Shown: positions 8,801-17,295 of the stretch, one piece after another
Numbering within the stretch: position 1 is the first letter of the stretch
Layout: every line of letters begins with the position of its first letter
Made by a program: the position numbers and the translations under genes
Notes under the pieces: model-generated
What the model was told of the DNA's origin: nothing
What the model saw: only the letters and a program-made list of their open reading frames with translations
The model's database searches: none
Assembly: GCA_040880125.1 (NCBI GenBank)
Contig: JBBDJB010000052.1
Location: forward strand, 62,001-126,000
Length of the DNA: 64,000 nt
DNA from: JBBDJB01 sp040880125
GTDB lineage: Bacteria; Planctomycetota; Planctomycetia; Pirellulales; JBBDJB01
Reading direction: 5' to 3'

Positions 8801-10546
8801 ATGGCCTCACGCTCTCTCAATCGCGTCCTTGGTGAAACGAGCCTGGAGCGGAAGTGCCGCTTCTTGTTCGGCATTTGCCTGACGGTGCTGATCGCGGGCA
8901 GCTTTCTGTGGTATGGCCGCAAGACCGATCAATTGGTGTACGACACTAACCGCCGGGTCGGAAATCTGCTCGTGGGCAATGCACTCAACGAGCTGCACCT
9001 CGTGAATCTCAACACGGGGGATATCGGCTGGAACGACGCGGGCGAGTGGCTCGTGGAGGACTCGCGCAGCAAAGCTTATACATGGCAGATTATCTTGCCG
9101 CGGCGAAACGACCCGCGCGGCCAGTTTGATCAGTTGAGTCCAATCGAGCAGGCCCTGGTCCAGCGTTGGGAGGGGACGACGCATGTGCCGTCGGAGGACG
9201 ATGCTGCGGAGCGTCCCTTTGAAGCGCGGTCCCTGCCCAGCCAGCGCGAGTACCAGTACTACGAGCCGATTTATGCCAAAGAGGCCTGCATTTCTTGTCA
9301 CCGCGTGTTAGGTGAGCCGGCCATGAGGTCGCTGAAGGTTGGCGACTTTATGGGCATCGTCCAGGTCGTCATCCCGGACGCGGAGACAGTCAACGCGCAG
9401 AACCTCAACCGCGCAATCCTTTACACCACCGCCATCGTGACGGCTTTCTTCGCCATGCTGGCGCTGTACGTGATCGTGCGGTACGTAATTGTCAAGCCGC
9501 TCAAGCATCTGCGAGACGTGAGCGAAGAGATTAGCCGCGGCAACATGACGTTGCGGGCTGACATCCACACCGGCGACGAGTTCGAAGATCTCGGGGTGGC
9601 CTTTAATCGTATGCTGCGGCACCTGATCGCCTCGCAGGAAGAGCTCCGCAAGGTCAACGGCGACCTGGACGGCAAGGTCGACCAGCTCGCCCAGGCCAAC
9701 ATGCGGCTGTACGAAATGAACCGGCTGAAGAGCGACTTTTTGGCCACGGTGAGCCATGAACTGCGCACGCCGCTCAACAGCATCATCGGCTTCAGCGACG
9801 TGCTCGGCTCGATCGATGGCCTGGACGACACGCAGGTCCGCTATGTGAAGAACATTCAGCGCTCCGGGCGCATGCTACTGGAGATGATCAACGACATTCT
9901 CGATCTGGCGAAGATCGAAAGCGGAAAGATGAAGATCCGCCTGAGCGAGTTTCAGATTGATCGGGTGATCGCCGCCCAGTGCGACATGGCCCGTCCGTTG
10001 ACTGAAAAGAAGAATATCGATCTGGAGTACCAAGTCGAGCCGAATCTGCCGGACCTGGTGCAGGACCAGGGCAAGGTGCAACAGATCCTCAACAATCTGC
10101 TCTCCAACGCGATCAAGTTTACGCCCGAGGGTGGCCGGATCGACATCTCGGCCAGCCGCGAGGCGAGCGGCAGCCTGCGGCTGGTGGTGGACGATACCGG
10201 GGTGGGCATCGCCGAAGAGGACCAGGTGGCGATCTTTGAAAAGTTCCGCCAGGGAACAACCGTTCTGCCCGGCGGCGACGCCATGACCCGCGAGTATTCC
10301 GGCACGGGACTGGGGCTGTCGATCGTCAAGGAACTGTGCCGGCTGCTGGGTGGTGAAATCGAGCTTGAAAGCGAGCTGGGCAAGGGCAGCACTTTCATCG
10401 TGCGATTGCCGTGGACCCGCACCGAACAGCCGGATCTCGACTCGGACCTATCCAGCGAGTTGGAAGATCTTACGCGGCCGCGGCTGCTGGGCCACCACCA
10501 GGAGAGCGACGAGAACGTGCCCACTTCAACTTCAACCTCGTCTTAA
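8801..10546 (+). CDS. Membrane sensor histidine kinase with a c-type haem site
   Basis: The 581-residue kinase has a transmembrane helix at 21-38, a periplasmic region of about 165 residues, a second helix at 205-227, HAMP (about 229-282), a HisKA domain with phospho-acceptor His319 in SHELRTP, and a HATPase domain (N box about 431-438, DDTGVGIA about 464-471, GTGLGLS 501-507). The periplasmic part contains EACISCHRVL, a single CxxCH at 163-167, in a context like the DUF3365/Tll0287 haem-sensor domains. It probably senses redox state, oxygen or NO through covalent haem c. No response regulator is adjacent, so its partner is unknown. The gene lies between priA and rnhA and is preceded by a possible promoter at 8720-8749. 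Confidence 0.9.
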   Translation: MASRSLNRVLGETSLERKCRFLFGICLTVLIAGSFLWYGRKTDQLVYDTNRRVGNLLVGNALNELHLVNLNTGDIGWNDAGEWLVEDSRSKAYTWQIILPRRNDPRGQFDQLSPIEQALVQRWEGTTHVPSEDDAAERPFEARSLPSQREYQYYEPIYAKEACISCHRVLGEPAMRSLKVGDFMGIVQVVIPDAETVNAQNLNRAILYTTAIVTAFFAMLALYVIVRYVIVKPLKHLRDVSEEISRGNMTLRADIHTGDEFEDLGVAFNRMLRHLIASQEELRKVNGDLDGKVDQLAQANMRLYEMNRLKSDFLATVSHELRTPLNSIIGFSDVLGSIDGLDDTQVRYVKNIQRSGRMLLEMINDILDLAKIESGKMKIRLSEFQIDRVIAAQCDMARPLTEKKNIDLEYQVEPNLPDLVQDQGKVQQILNNLLSNAIKFTPEGGRIDISASREASGSLRLVVDDTGVGIAEEDQVAIFEKFRQGTTVLPGGDAMTREYSGTGLGLSIVKELCRLLGGEIELESELGKGSTFIVRLPWTRTEQPDLDSDLSSELEDLTRPRLLGHHQESDENVPTSTSTSS

Positions 10547-10584
10547 CCCGCCCGCTCTTGTCCGCTGGATGGATCCCCCTTCTG

Positions 10585-11067
10585 ATGAGCTCCGCCAAGT
10601 CTTCGCAATCCCAGTCCGAAGTGCAACTGTTTACCGACGGTGCCTGCAGCGGCAACCCCGGACCGGGCGGTTGGGCTTTCGTGCTGAAGCATCCGCCGAC
10701 CGGCAAGGAGATGGAAGCCACCGGCGCCGAACGCGATACGACCAACAACCGCATGGAGCTGATGGCGGTGATTCGCGGGTTGGAGTCGCTCAAGCGGCCC
10801 TCCCGCGTCGATCTTTTCACCGACAGCGTGTATGTCGGCAAGGGCTTGAGCGAGTGGATGCCCAAGTGGAAGGCCAACGGCTGGCGTCGCAAGAGCCGCG
10901 ACGGCTGGGCCGAAGTCAAGAATGAGGACCTGTGGCGGCGACTTGACGAGCAGTTACAGCGGCACCGCGTTGCCTATCATCGCGTGGCAGGGCACAGCGG
11001 CCATCCGGAGAACGAGCGTTGCGACCAGCTTGCCGTGGCGGCGTATCAGTCGTACTTGGCCAGGTAA
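10585..11067 (+). CDS. rnhA: Ribonuclease HI
   Basis: Degrades the RNA strand of RNA-DNA hybrids. Starting at the ATG at 10585 the product is 160 residues, the normal size, and does not overlap the kinase gene ending at 10546. The four catalytic acidic residues are visible: Asp in LFTDGACSGNPGPGGW, Glu in NNRMELMA, Asp in LFTDSVYV, and the final Asp in the PENERCD segment after GHSGH. The basic handle region WMPKWKANGWRRK is also present, as in E. coli RNase HI. It lies 38 bp after the kinase gene and is followed by intergenic repeats and then recG, giving a DNA-maintenance neighbourhood with priA. Confidence 0.95.
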   Translation: MSSAKSSQSQSEVQLFTDGACSGNPGPGGWAFVLKHPPTGKEMEATGAERDTTNNRMELMAVIRGLESLKRPSRVDLFTDSVYVGKGLSEWMPKWKANGWRRKSRDGWAEVKNEDLWRRLDEQLQRHRVAYHRVAGHSGHPENERCDQLAVAAYQSYLAR

Positions 11068-11090
11068 TCGCGATCATCCTTCCGGGTTAA

Positions 11091-11170
11091 CAGACATTCC
11101 TGTCGGTGCTTTGTAGCTGAATTCGCAAGCAGTCAGACTTGCCCGGCTATCGGCTGACGAGTCCAGCTAC
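11091..11170. repeat. Degenerate family A plus family C repeat, copy 2
   Basis: A worn CAGACA...TGTC-GTGC element (11091-11109) is followed by a family C element with GTAGCTG at 11113-11119 and CAGCTAC at 11164-11170, 58 bp in all. The array begins 24 bp after the rnhA stop codon and ends about 50 bp before recG. Confidence 0.75.
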
Positions 11171-11199
11171 ACGTGCGTCTGCTCGATACGGGCGGTTTC

Positions 11200-11227
11200 T
11201 TCACCGCGACGTGCCGTGCGATACAAT
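11200..11227 (+). promoter_or_regulatory. Candidate promoter giving a leaderless recG transcript
   Basis: TTCACC (11200-11205) and TACAAT (11222-11227) are 16 bp apart. The recG ATG at 11235 lies only 7 bp beyond the -10 hexamer, about where transcription would start, and no Shine-Dalgarno sequence precedes that ATG. Confidence 0.3.
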
Positions 11228-11234
11228 AACGGGC

Positions 11235-13343
11235 ATGAGCCGTCTCTCTTCCTCCGAATCGTCCTCCCCCGCGGCCGGCGATGACCTGTTCGCACCGCTG
11301 CAGTTTCTTGCCGGTGTGGGGCCGCAGCGGGCGAAGCTGCTGGAGCGGCTCGGGCTGTGTACTGCGTTGGATCTCGTGTTCCACTTCCCGCGCGACTATG
11401 AGGACCACACCGAGCGGCGAACCGTGCGCGAGCTCGAGGAAGGGCTCACCGTCAGCGTCACCGGGACGGTGGTCGACGTTGACGGCCGATCTTCGGGGTT
11501 CGGGCGCAGCATGGTGGGGGTGCTGCTGGAAGATGCCACCGGTGCGATGCGGGCCGTGTGGTTCAACCAGCCGTTCATGCGAGAAAAGTTCGGGCCGGGG
11601 CAGCAGGTCGTCTTCTCGGGCAAGCCCCGTTGGCGTGGCACACGCTGGGAGATGGTCCATCCGCGCGTGACTTGGCTCGACCAGGACGATGCCGCGCCGG
11701 CCGAAGCGATTCTGCCCATCTACAACCTGACCGAGGGAGTAACGCAGGGACAGATGCGCTACCTGGTCGGCCGCGTGGTGGAGCGCTGCGCGCCGGTTGT
11801 TGAGGAGATTCTGCCCGACGCGCTGCGTCAGCGGCTGGATGTCATCTCGATCGAGCAGGCCCTGCGGGTCATTCATGCCCCGGCGACACACGACGCGTTG
11901 GCGGCCGCCCGGCGGCGGTTCGTTCTCCAGGAGCTGCTGCTATTGCAGCTCGCACTTGCGCAGCGGCGCTGGCAGCGGCAGGAGAAACAGCAGGCGCCGC
12001 CGCTGCAGGTCGATGCGAAAGTCGACGCCCGCATCGTGCGCTTGTTGCCCTTTCGCTTGACCGCCGAGCAGCGCCGCGCGGTGGACGAGGTGGCCGGCGA
12101 CATGGCCCAGCCGCGGCCGATGAACCGCCTGCTGCAGGGCGACGTCGGCAGCGGAAAGACGGTCGTTGCGCTCTACGCCATGCTGCTGTGCATCGCGCGG
12201 GGACATCAGGCGGTGCTGATGGCCCCCACGGAAATCCTCGCGCAGCAGCACTTCGAGACTACACAGGGTTACCTCGAGGCAGCTCGGGTCCGCTGCGCGC
12301 TTTTGACCGGGGCTTTGACGGCGCGACAGCGGGCGGACCTGTCGCAGCAGATTGCGCAGGGAGAGATCGATCTGATCGTCGGCACGCAGGCGGTGGTGCA
12401 GAGCGACGTGAAGTTCGCAAAACTCGGGCTGGTCGTCATTGACGAGCAGCACAAGTTCGGCGTAGCGCAGCGGGCGAGCTTGCGCCAGGCGGGTGTCGAT
12501 CCGCACTATCTGGTCATGACCGCCACGCCGATCCCCCGCACGCTGAGCCTGGCGATGTTCGCCGACCTGGATGTCTCCACGCTCGCGGGCGCTCCGCCCG
12601 GCCGGCAGCCCGTGAAGACCTTCACGATCAATCCGAGCGAGCGCGACCGCTGGTGGGAGTTCGTCCGCAAGAAGCTTCGCCAGGGGCGGCAGGCGTACGT
12701 CGTCACGCCGCTGGTGGAAGATTCCGAACAGGTGATCGCTGTCAGCGTGGAGGCCGCATTTGAGGATCTGGCCAACGGGCCGCTGGAGGCCTTTCGGCTA
12801 GGGCTTTTGCACGGGCGGATGTCGTCCGCCGAAAAGGAAGCCGCCATGGAGGCCTTTCGAAAGGGCGAAACGCAGGTGCTGGTGGCGACCGCCGTGGTCG
12901 AGGTGGGCGTCGACGTGCCCAATGCCACCGTCATGACGATTGACGGGGCCGAGCGCTTTGGTCTCGCGCAGCTTCACCAGTTGCGCGGGCGGATCAGTCG
13001 CGGCGTGCAGCCGGGCTTCTGCGGAGTCTTCGTTGGCGAGGTAACCAAGGCAGCCCGAGAGCGGCTGGAGTTGTTCGTCAGCACGAACGACGGTTTTGAA
13101 TTGGCCGACGCGGACTTTCAAATGCGGGGGCCGGGGGAATTGCTCGGTACGCGGCAGCACGGTCTGCCGCCGCTACGGATGGCGGACCTGGCTCGCGACG
13201 CGGAGTTGGTGGTGGAAGCCCGTCGCGCCGCGCAGGAGTTAATTGACGAGGACCCACTTCTGCAAAAGACTGAACACGCGCGGCTGCGGCAGCGTGTCGC
13301 CGCGCGATATGGGAAGGCGCTTGATCTGGGCGACGTGGGGTGA
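11235..13343 (+). CDS. recG: ATP-dependent DNA helicase RecG
   Basis: Remodels stalled replication forks and Holliday junctions. From the ATG at 11235 the product is 702 residues, typical for RecG. It starts with the wedge-domain leader LQFLAGVGPQRAKLLERLG and an OB-fold around TVSVTGTVVDVD. The helicase lobes follow, with Walker A LQGDVGSGKTVVAL, the DEQHKFGV box, VMTATPIPRTLSL (motif III), and C-terminal motifs including VATAVVEVGVDVPNA, HQLRGRISRG and MRGPGELLGTRQHG. An upstream ATG at 11139 would read through a family C repeat, so it was not used. The gene converges on mqnE across a tandem repeat. Confidence 0.96.
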   Translation: MSRLSSSESSSPAAGDDLFAPLQFLAGVGPQRAKLLERLGLCTALDLVFHFPRDYEDHTERRTVRELEEGLTVSVTGTVVDVDGRSSGFGRSMVGVLLEDATGAMRAVWFNQPFMREKFGPGQQVVFSGKPRWRGTRWEMVHPRVTWLDQDDAAPAEAILPIYNLTEGVTQGQMRYLVGRVVERCAPVVEEILPDALRQRLDVISIEQALRVIHAPATHDALAAARRRFVLQELLLLQLALAQRRWQRQEKQQAPPLQVDAKVDARIVRLLPFRLTAEQRRAVDEVAGDMAQPRPMNRLLQGDVGSGKTVVALYAMLLCIARGHQAVLMAPTEILAQQHFETTQGYLEAARVRCALLTGALTARQRADLSQQIAQGEIDLIVGTQAVVQSDVKFAKLGLVVIDEQHKFGVAQRASLRQAGVDPHYLVMTATPIPRTLSLAMFADLDVSTLAGAPPGRQPVKTFTINPSERDRWWEFVRKKLRQGRQAYVVTPLVEDSEQVIAVSVEAAFEDLANGPLEAFRLGLLHGRMSSAEKEAAMEAFRKGETQVLVATAVVEVGVDVPNATVMTIDGAERFGLAQLHQLRGRISRGVQPGFCGVFVGEVTKAARERLELFVSTNDGFELADADFQMRGPGELLGTRQHGLPPLRMADLARDAELVVEARRAAQELIDEDPLLQKTEHARLRQRVAARYGKALDLGDVG

Positions 13344-13351
13344 AGTATTGT

Positions 13352-13500
13352 CGTGGCACCGACACGTCTGTGCAGGAATTAGAAAACCCTCTCCCCAGCC
13401 CTCTCCCAGAGGGAGAGGGAGTAAGGCGTGGCACCGACACGTCTGTGCAGGAATTAGAAAGCCCTCTCCCCGGCCCTCTCCCAGAGGGAGAGGGAGTAAG
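13352..13500. repeat. Tandem duplication of a 75-bp A/B repeat unit
   Basis: Copy 1 (13352-13425) and copy 2 (13427-13500) are offset by 75 bp with about two mismatches. Each unit holds a worn family A half-palindrome (GCACCGACACGTCTGTGC) followed by a family B CCCTCTCCC...GGGAGAGGG palindrome. The block occupies nearly all of the space between the convergent recG stop (13343) and the mqnE stop (13504), where a bidirectional terminator would be expected. Confidence 0.93.
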
Positions 13501-13503
13501 AGG

Positions 13504-14640
13504 TCACCCGCCCGCGGCGACCGGCTCGGCGGCTTGCCATCGCACGCCGTCCCGCACGACGCGACGATAGAGTGTGTCGCGCTCGACCGGTTCACGGCCG
13601 GCTTCGCGAATGAGTCGCTCGATCTCCTCCACGGTGAGCACCTCGGGCGTTTCGGCCCCGGCGTCGTGATAGATCAGCTCGTGCCGCACCGTGCCGTCCA
13701 GGTCGTCCGCTCCGTAGGAGAGCGCCACCTGTGCGGTGCCGGTGCCGAGCATGATCCAGTAGGCCTTCATGTGCGGGATGTTGTCGAGCATCAGCCGAGA
13801 GATGGCCATGGTGCGCAGATCGTCCAGGATCGACGGCTTCTTGATGTGCGACAGGCCGGTGTTGTCTGGATGGAACGCCAGCGGGATGAACGTTTGGAAA
13901 CCGCCCGTCTGGTCCTGCAGTTCGCGCAGCCGGACCAGGTGATCGACGCGGTGATAGGCGGTTTCAATATGCCCGTACAACATGGTGGCGTTGGTCCGCA
14001 GCCCAAGCTCGTGCGCCGTGCGATGGCACTCGACCCACTTCGAGGCGTCCGCCTTGTGCTCACAGATCTGGTCGCGGACTTCCGGGTGAAAGATCTCCGC
14101 GCCGCCGCCGGGCATGCTTCCCAAGCCGGCGTCGAGCATATCTTCGAGGATCGCCCGGACCGGTTTCTTCGCGAGGTGCTCGAACCAGTTGATCTCGACG
14201 GCCGTCCAGGCTTTCAGGTGCAGCGTGGGGAAGGCGTCGTGGAGCAGCCGGACCAGGTGCACGTACCAGTCGTACTTCATCTGGTGGTGCAGGCCGCCGA
14301 CGATGTGCATCTCCGTGCAGCCGGTATCGACCGCTTCCTGCCCTCGGGCGAGGATCTGCTCGTCGCTCATCAGGTAGCCCTTCGGATCGCGCAGGTCGGA
14401 CCGAAAGGCGCAGAACGTGCAGCGATAGACGCAGACGTTGGTCGGGTTCAGATGCGTGTTGATGTTGTAGTAGGCGTGGTTTCCGTTGCGCTGCTGGCGT
14501 ACGTAGTTGGCCAGCTCGCCGATCTCGGGCAGCGGAACTTCCGGCTGGTAGAGGAAGAGCCCATCGTCGAAGGAAAGCCGCTCGCCGCCGAGCACTTTTT
14601 CACGGATCGATTCGAGCGTCGGGCTGTTGCCGGAGATCAT
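13504..14640 (-). CDS. mqnE: Aminofutalosine synthase (radical SAM)
   Basis: Joins a chorismate-derived enolpyruvyl-benzoate to SAM to make aminofutalosine, the committed intermediate of the futalosine route to menaquinone. The 378-residue protein carries the radical-SAM cluster motif CVYRCTFC (Cx3Cx2C) after HLNPTN, then GGGAEIFHPEVR and YGHIETAYHRVDHL, with GGFQTFIPLAFHPDNT further on. These blocks fit MqnE better than its paralogue MqnC. It is the last gene of a minus-strand run of menaquinone genes. The gap to mqnP upstream is 106 bp, so a separate promoter is possible. The remaining pathway genes (mqnA, B, C, D) are not in the window. Confidence 0.9.
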   Translation of the reverse strand: MISGNSPTLESIREKVLGGERLSFDDGLFLYQPEVPLPEIGELANYVRQQRNGNHAYYNINTHLNPTNVCVYRCTFCAFRSDLRDPKGYLMSDEQILARGQEAVDTGCTEMHIVGGLHHQMKYDWYVHLVRLLHDAFPTLHLKAWTAVEINWFEHLAKKPVRAILEDMLDAGLGSMPGGGAEIFHPEVRDQICEHKADASKWVECHRTAHELGLRTNATMLYGHIETAYHRVDHLVRLRELQDQTGGFQTFIPLAFHPDNTGLSHIKKPSILDDLRTMAISRLMLDNIPHMKAYWIMLGTGTAQVALSYGADDLDGTVRHELIYHDAGAETPEVLTVEEIERLIREAGREPVERDTLYRRVVRDGVRWQAAEPVAAGG

Positions 14641-14746
14641 CGGGTGGTTGGCCTCTTAGGCGCGCTTTATGGATTCTCGAACTACCTCTTAAACCGTCAG
14701 TCTAAGGGCACATTAACAGGCTGTCCACCGAGCACCGCCGCGGCGG

Positions 14747-15652
14747 CTACCACCACAAATCGACAGCGCCGATCACCAAAAGCCCGATGCTGATAACGGC
14801 ATTCACCTGAAAGAAGGCGACGTTCACCCGGGTCAAGTCGTCAGGACGCACTAGGGCGTGCTCGTAGATCAAGAGGATTGCCACCGCGGCGATGCCGGCC
14901 CAGTAGATCCAGCCGAGGTAGGGAAACACCAGTGGCAACGCCGCCAGCAGCAGCACGGTGCCGGCGTGACAGGCCGCCGCCAGACGCAGCGCGATCACGA
15001 TGCCGTGCCGGGCTGGCAGGCTGTGGAGCCCCTTCTCTGCATCGAACACGGCGTCCTGGCAGGCGTAGATGACGTCGAAGCCAGCCACCCAGAGCATCAC
15101 CGCGCCGCCCAGTACCACGGCCGGCAGTAGGTCGCCAGGGTCGGCCAGCACCGCCTCGCCGCGGATGGCGATCCAGGCGCTGACCGGGGCGAGCATCAGG
15201 GCCATGCCGAGCCAGAAGTGGGCCATTGCCGTGAACCGCTTCGCGTAGCTATAGCCCACCAGAAACAGCAGCACCGGCACGGAGAGCAGCACCGGCAGAC
15301 GGTTCGGCAGAAACAGCAGCGTCGAGGCGATAAAGCCCAGGCAAGAGGCCAAGGCAAACCAGGAGACACTGGCCGTGGTGAGCGTGCCGGCGGGCAGATG
15401 TCGCCCACGCGTGCGCGGGTTTTCCGCGTCGAACTGGCGATCGGCGAGGCGGTTGAACGCCATCGCCGCGCTGCGGGCGAAGACCATGCACAGCACGATG
15501 CCGGCCAGTTCGCGCCAGCGCCACGGAGTACCTATCGACTCTTCGGCCCGCACGTGCCAGGCCATCAGTGCCGCCAACAGCGCGAACGGCAGCGCGAATA
15601 CCGTATGGCTGAAGCGGATCATTTCCAGGAACAGGCGAAGTCGGGCGAGCAC
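14747..15652 (-). CDS. mqnP: UbiA-family prenyltransferase of menaquinone synthesis
   Basis: An integral membrane prenyltransferase expected to attach the polyprenyl chain to the 1,4-dihydroxy-6-naphthoate head group. The start is a GTG at 15652, 6 bp after the ubiX-like stop, which indicates translational coupling. About eight hydrophobic segments are visible. The two Asp-rich Mg2+/prenyl-diphosphate motifs are NRLADRQFDAENPRT (about residue 65) and DVIYACQDAVFDAEKG (about residue 190). The 301-residue length is standard. UbiA members for 4-hydroxybenzoate look similar; the mqnE, ubiX and ubiD neighbours support the futalosine assignment. Confidence 0.85.
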   Translation of the reverse strand: MLARLRLFLEMIRFSHTVFALPFALLAALMAWHVRAEESIGTPWRWRELAGIVLCMVFARSAAMAFNRLADRQFDAENPRTRGRHLPAGTLTTASVSWFALASCLGFIASTLLFLPNRLPVLLSVPVLLFLVGYSYAKRFTAMAHFWLGMALMLAPVSAWIAIRGEAVLADPGDLLPAVVLGGAVMLWVAGFDVIYACQDAVFDAEKGLHSLPARHGIVIALRLAAACHAGTVLLLAALPLVFPYLGWIYWAGIAAVAILLIYEHALVRPDDLTRVNVAFFQVNAVISIGLLVIGAVDLWW

Positions 15653-15658
15653 CGGCGG

Positions 15659-16339
15659 TCAGCTCCCCCAGCGGTGCATGAGCGAATTGTCGATGCCCAA
15701 CTGATCGCAGATCCGGGCCACGATAAAGTCGACCAAGTCGCGCACCGTCCGCACGCCGTGGTACCAGCCGGGCGCGGCGGGCAGCACCGTCGCGCCGGCC
15801 TCGACTACGCGCCGCATGTTGTCCAGTTGCATCAACGAGAGCGGCGTCTCTCGCGGCACCAGCACCAGCGGGCGGCGCTCCTTAAGGTGAACCTCGGCGG
15901 CGCGCTGGATCAAGTTGCTCGACGAAGCATGAGCGATTGCGCTGAGCGTGGTACCGGAGCAAGGGCAGATGACCATGCCGCGGGTGAGAAACGAGCCGCT
16001 GGCGATGGAGGCAAACATATCCTCGTTGTGATGGTAAAGGATCTGTCCCTGTTCCCCTTCGCGCACCGAGAGCACGCTGCTGTCTTCGCTGGTGATGCCG
16101 GCCATCGAGCGGAGCATGTCGAGCTTACTGTCGCCGGCCGACTCGCCCATTAGCAGGGGCTCGACCTGAAAGTTCTCCAGGTCGACATTGATGTCGAGCT
16201 CCTGTTTGAGAACCGCCTTGCCGGCCTCGCTGATGGAGAGATGCACGTCGTAGCCGGCGGCGAGGAGCACTTCCAGCAGGCGGACCGCATAGACGGCTCC
16301 GCTGGCGCCGGTGATTCCTACGACAAGGTTTTTAGTCAT
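15659..16339 (-). CDS. ubiX: UbiX-like flavin prenyltransferase (MqnM type)
   Basis: Makes prenylated FMN, the cofactor of UbiD-type decarboxylases. The start chosen is the ATG at 16339, giving MTKNLVVGITGASGAVYAVRL with the FMN-binding GITGASG loop at the N-terminus. Further landmarks are CPCSGTTLSAIAHASSSNLI and the REPPLS-like block LVPRETPLSLMQLDNM. The length of 226 residues is slightly above the usual 190-210. It sits 34 bp downstream of the ubiE-type gene and 6 bp upstream of mqnP. The cognate UbiD-like decarboxylase is the first gene of the same run. Confidence 0.9.
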   Translation of the reverse strand: MTKNLVVGITGASGAVYAVRLLEVLLAAGYDVHLSISEAGKAVLKQELDINVDLENFQVEPLLMGESAGDSKLDMLRSMAGITSEDSSVLSVREGEQGQILYHHNEDMFASIASGSFLTRGMVICPCSGTTLSAIAHASSSNLIQRAAEVHLKERRPLVLVPRETPLSLMQLDNMRRVVEAGATVLPAAPGWYHGVRTVRDLVDFIVARICDQLGIDNSLMHRWGS

Positions 16340-16373
16340 TGAGATCGATCCGTATCTACGCAAAGCACCACAA

Positions 16374-17084
16374 CTACTTCCTGCCTATGTACAGCGTGGC
16401 GACGCCGAGCGTCAACGGATGCATCTGGACGCTGTGCAGGCCGGCGCCGCGCATCCGCTCGGCCAGGGCCTCGCCCGAGGGGAACTCGCCGACGCTCTCC
16501 GGAAGGTAACTGTAGGCGCTGGAGCCGCCACGTGCCACCCAGCCGCCGATCCGCGGCAGCACGCGGCGAAAGTAAAAGCCGTACATCCCCCGCCACGGCT
16601 GGCGGCGCGGCATCGAGAACTCCAGCACGACCACGCGGCCGCCCGGGGCACATACGCGGGCCATCTCCGCCAGACCGCAGTCGGTGTCGGCTACGTTTCG
16701 CAGTCCGAAGGCGACGGTTACCAGATGAAATGCCCCGTCGTCAAACGGTAGCGCCAGGGCGTCGGCTTCGATGAAGCGCAGATCGGCGTTCGCTCCGAGC
16801 TTTTCCCGCTTCCGATCGCCCAAGACGAGCATCTCGTGGCAGAAATCGGCTCCGACGATCGGCGTCTGCCCGTTGGCTGCCCGATGGTAGGCGATCGCGA
16901 GATCGCCCGTGCCGGTGCACAGATCGAGCACCGCTCCGCCCACTTCCGGCGGCGCGCGGCGCACCGTGCGCCACCGCCAGTAGCGGTCCAGATTCAGCGA
17001 CAGCAGGTGGTTGAGAAAATCGTAGCGGCCGGCGATCTCGCCGAACATGCGGCGAACCCGGGCTTGCGATTTGTCGACGGCCAT
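16374..17084 (-). CDS. ubiE: Demethylmenaquinone methyltransferase
   Basis: SAM-dependent C-methylation that completes menaquinone. The 236-residue product shows VRRMFGEIAGRYDFLNHLLSL, the N-terminal UbiE signature, the SAM-binding GxGxG-like LDLCTGTGDLA, VGADFCHEML, and VTVAFGLRNVADTDCGLAEM, matching the second UbiE signature. The C-terminal YLPESVGEFPSGEALAERM is also typical. The start is the ATG at 17084. It is transcribed just before the ubiX-like and mqnP genes. The 211-bp gap to the UbiD-like gene upstream is filled by repeats, so transcription may be reset there. Confidence 0.92.
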   Translation of the reverse strand: MAVDKSQARVRRMFGEIAGRYDFLNHLLSLNLDRYWRWRTVRRAPPEVGGAVLDLCTGTGDLAIAYHRAANGQTPIVGADFCHEMLVLGDRKREKLGANADLRFIEADALALPFDDGAFHLVTVAFGLRNVADTDCGLAEMARVCAPGGRVVVLEFSMPRRQPWRGMYGFYFRRVLPRIGGWVARGGSSAYSYLPESVGEFPSGEALAERMRGAGLHSVQMHPLTLGVATLYIGRK

Positions 17085-17143
17085 GGCGTTTCCTTAGTGT
17101 CCTTACCGCACGGCGAGTCGCCGATTAACGGCCGCAACCTTAT

Positions 17144-17272
17144 CTCCCTCTCCCTCTGGGAGAGGGCCGGGGAGAGGGGTAGCTGAATTCGTGCGGACCA
17201 ACCTCATTCGTTTTCCCTGGGGCGATGGTCCGCACAGCGGACCCTACTAAGCACAGACAGGAATGTCTGTGC
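17144..17272. repeat. Composite B / partial C / A repeat array
   Basis: Family B (17144-17178) is followed by the first 12 bases of family C (GTAGCTGAATTC, 17179-17190). Next comes a 10-bp perfect inverted repeat GTGCGGACCA (17191-17200) with TGGTCCGCAC (17226-17235). The array ends with a perfect family A palindrome (17251-17272), 9-bp arms around GGAA, 24 bp after the stop of the UbiD-like gene. Confidence 0.88.
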
Positions 17273-17295
17273 CACCGTTGTGAGGCAAGCCGTCA

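Noticed and set aside
5975..13500. CRISPR array
   Set aside because: The repeats occur as single copies or two tandem copies without regular unique spacers, and no cas genes are present.
13243..14793. A 516-codon open frame on the plus strand over mqnE
   Set aside because: It is antisense to a gene with clear family motifs, and its composition (runs of Arg, Ala, Val, Gln) is what high GC in third positions produces on the opposite strand. Part of it also translates the tandem repeat.
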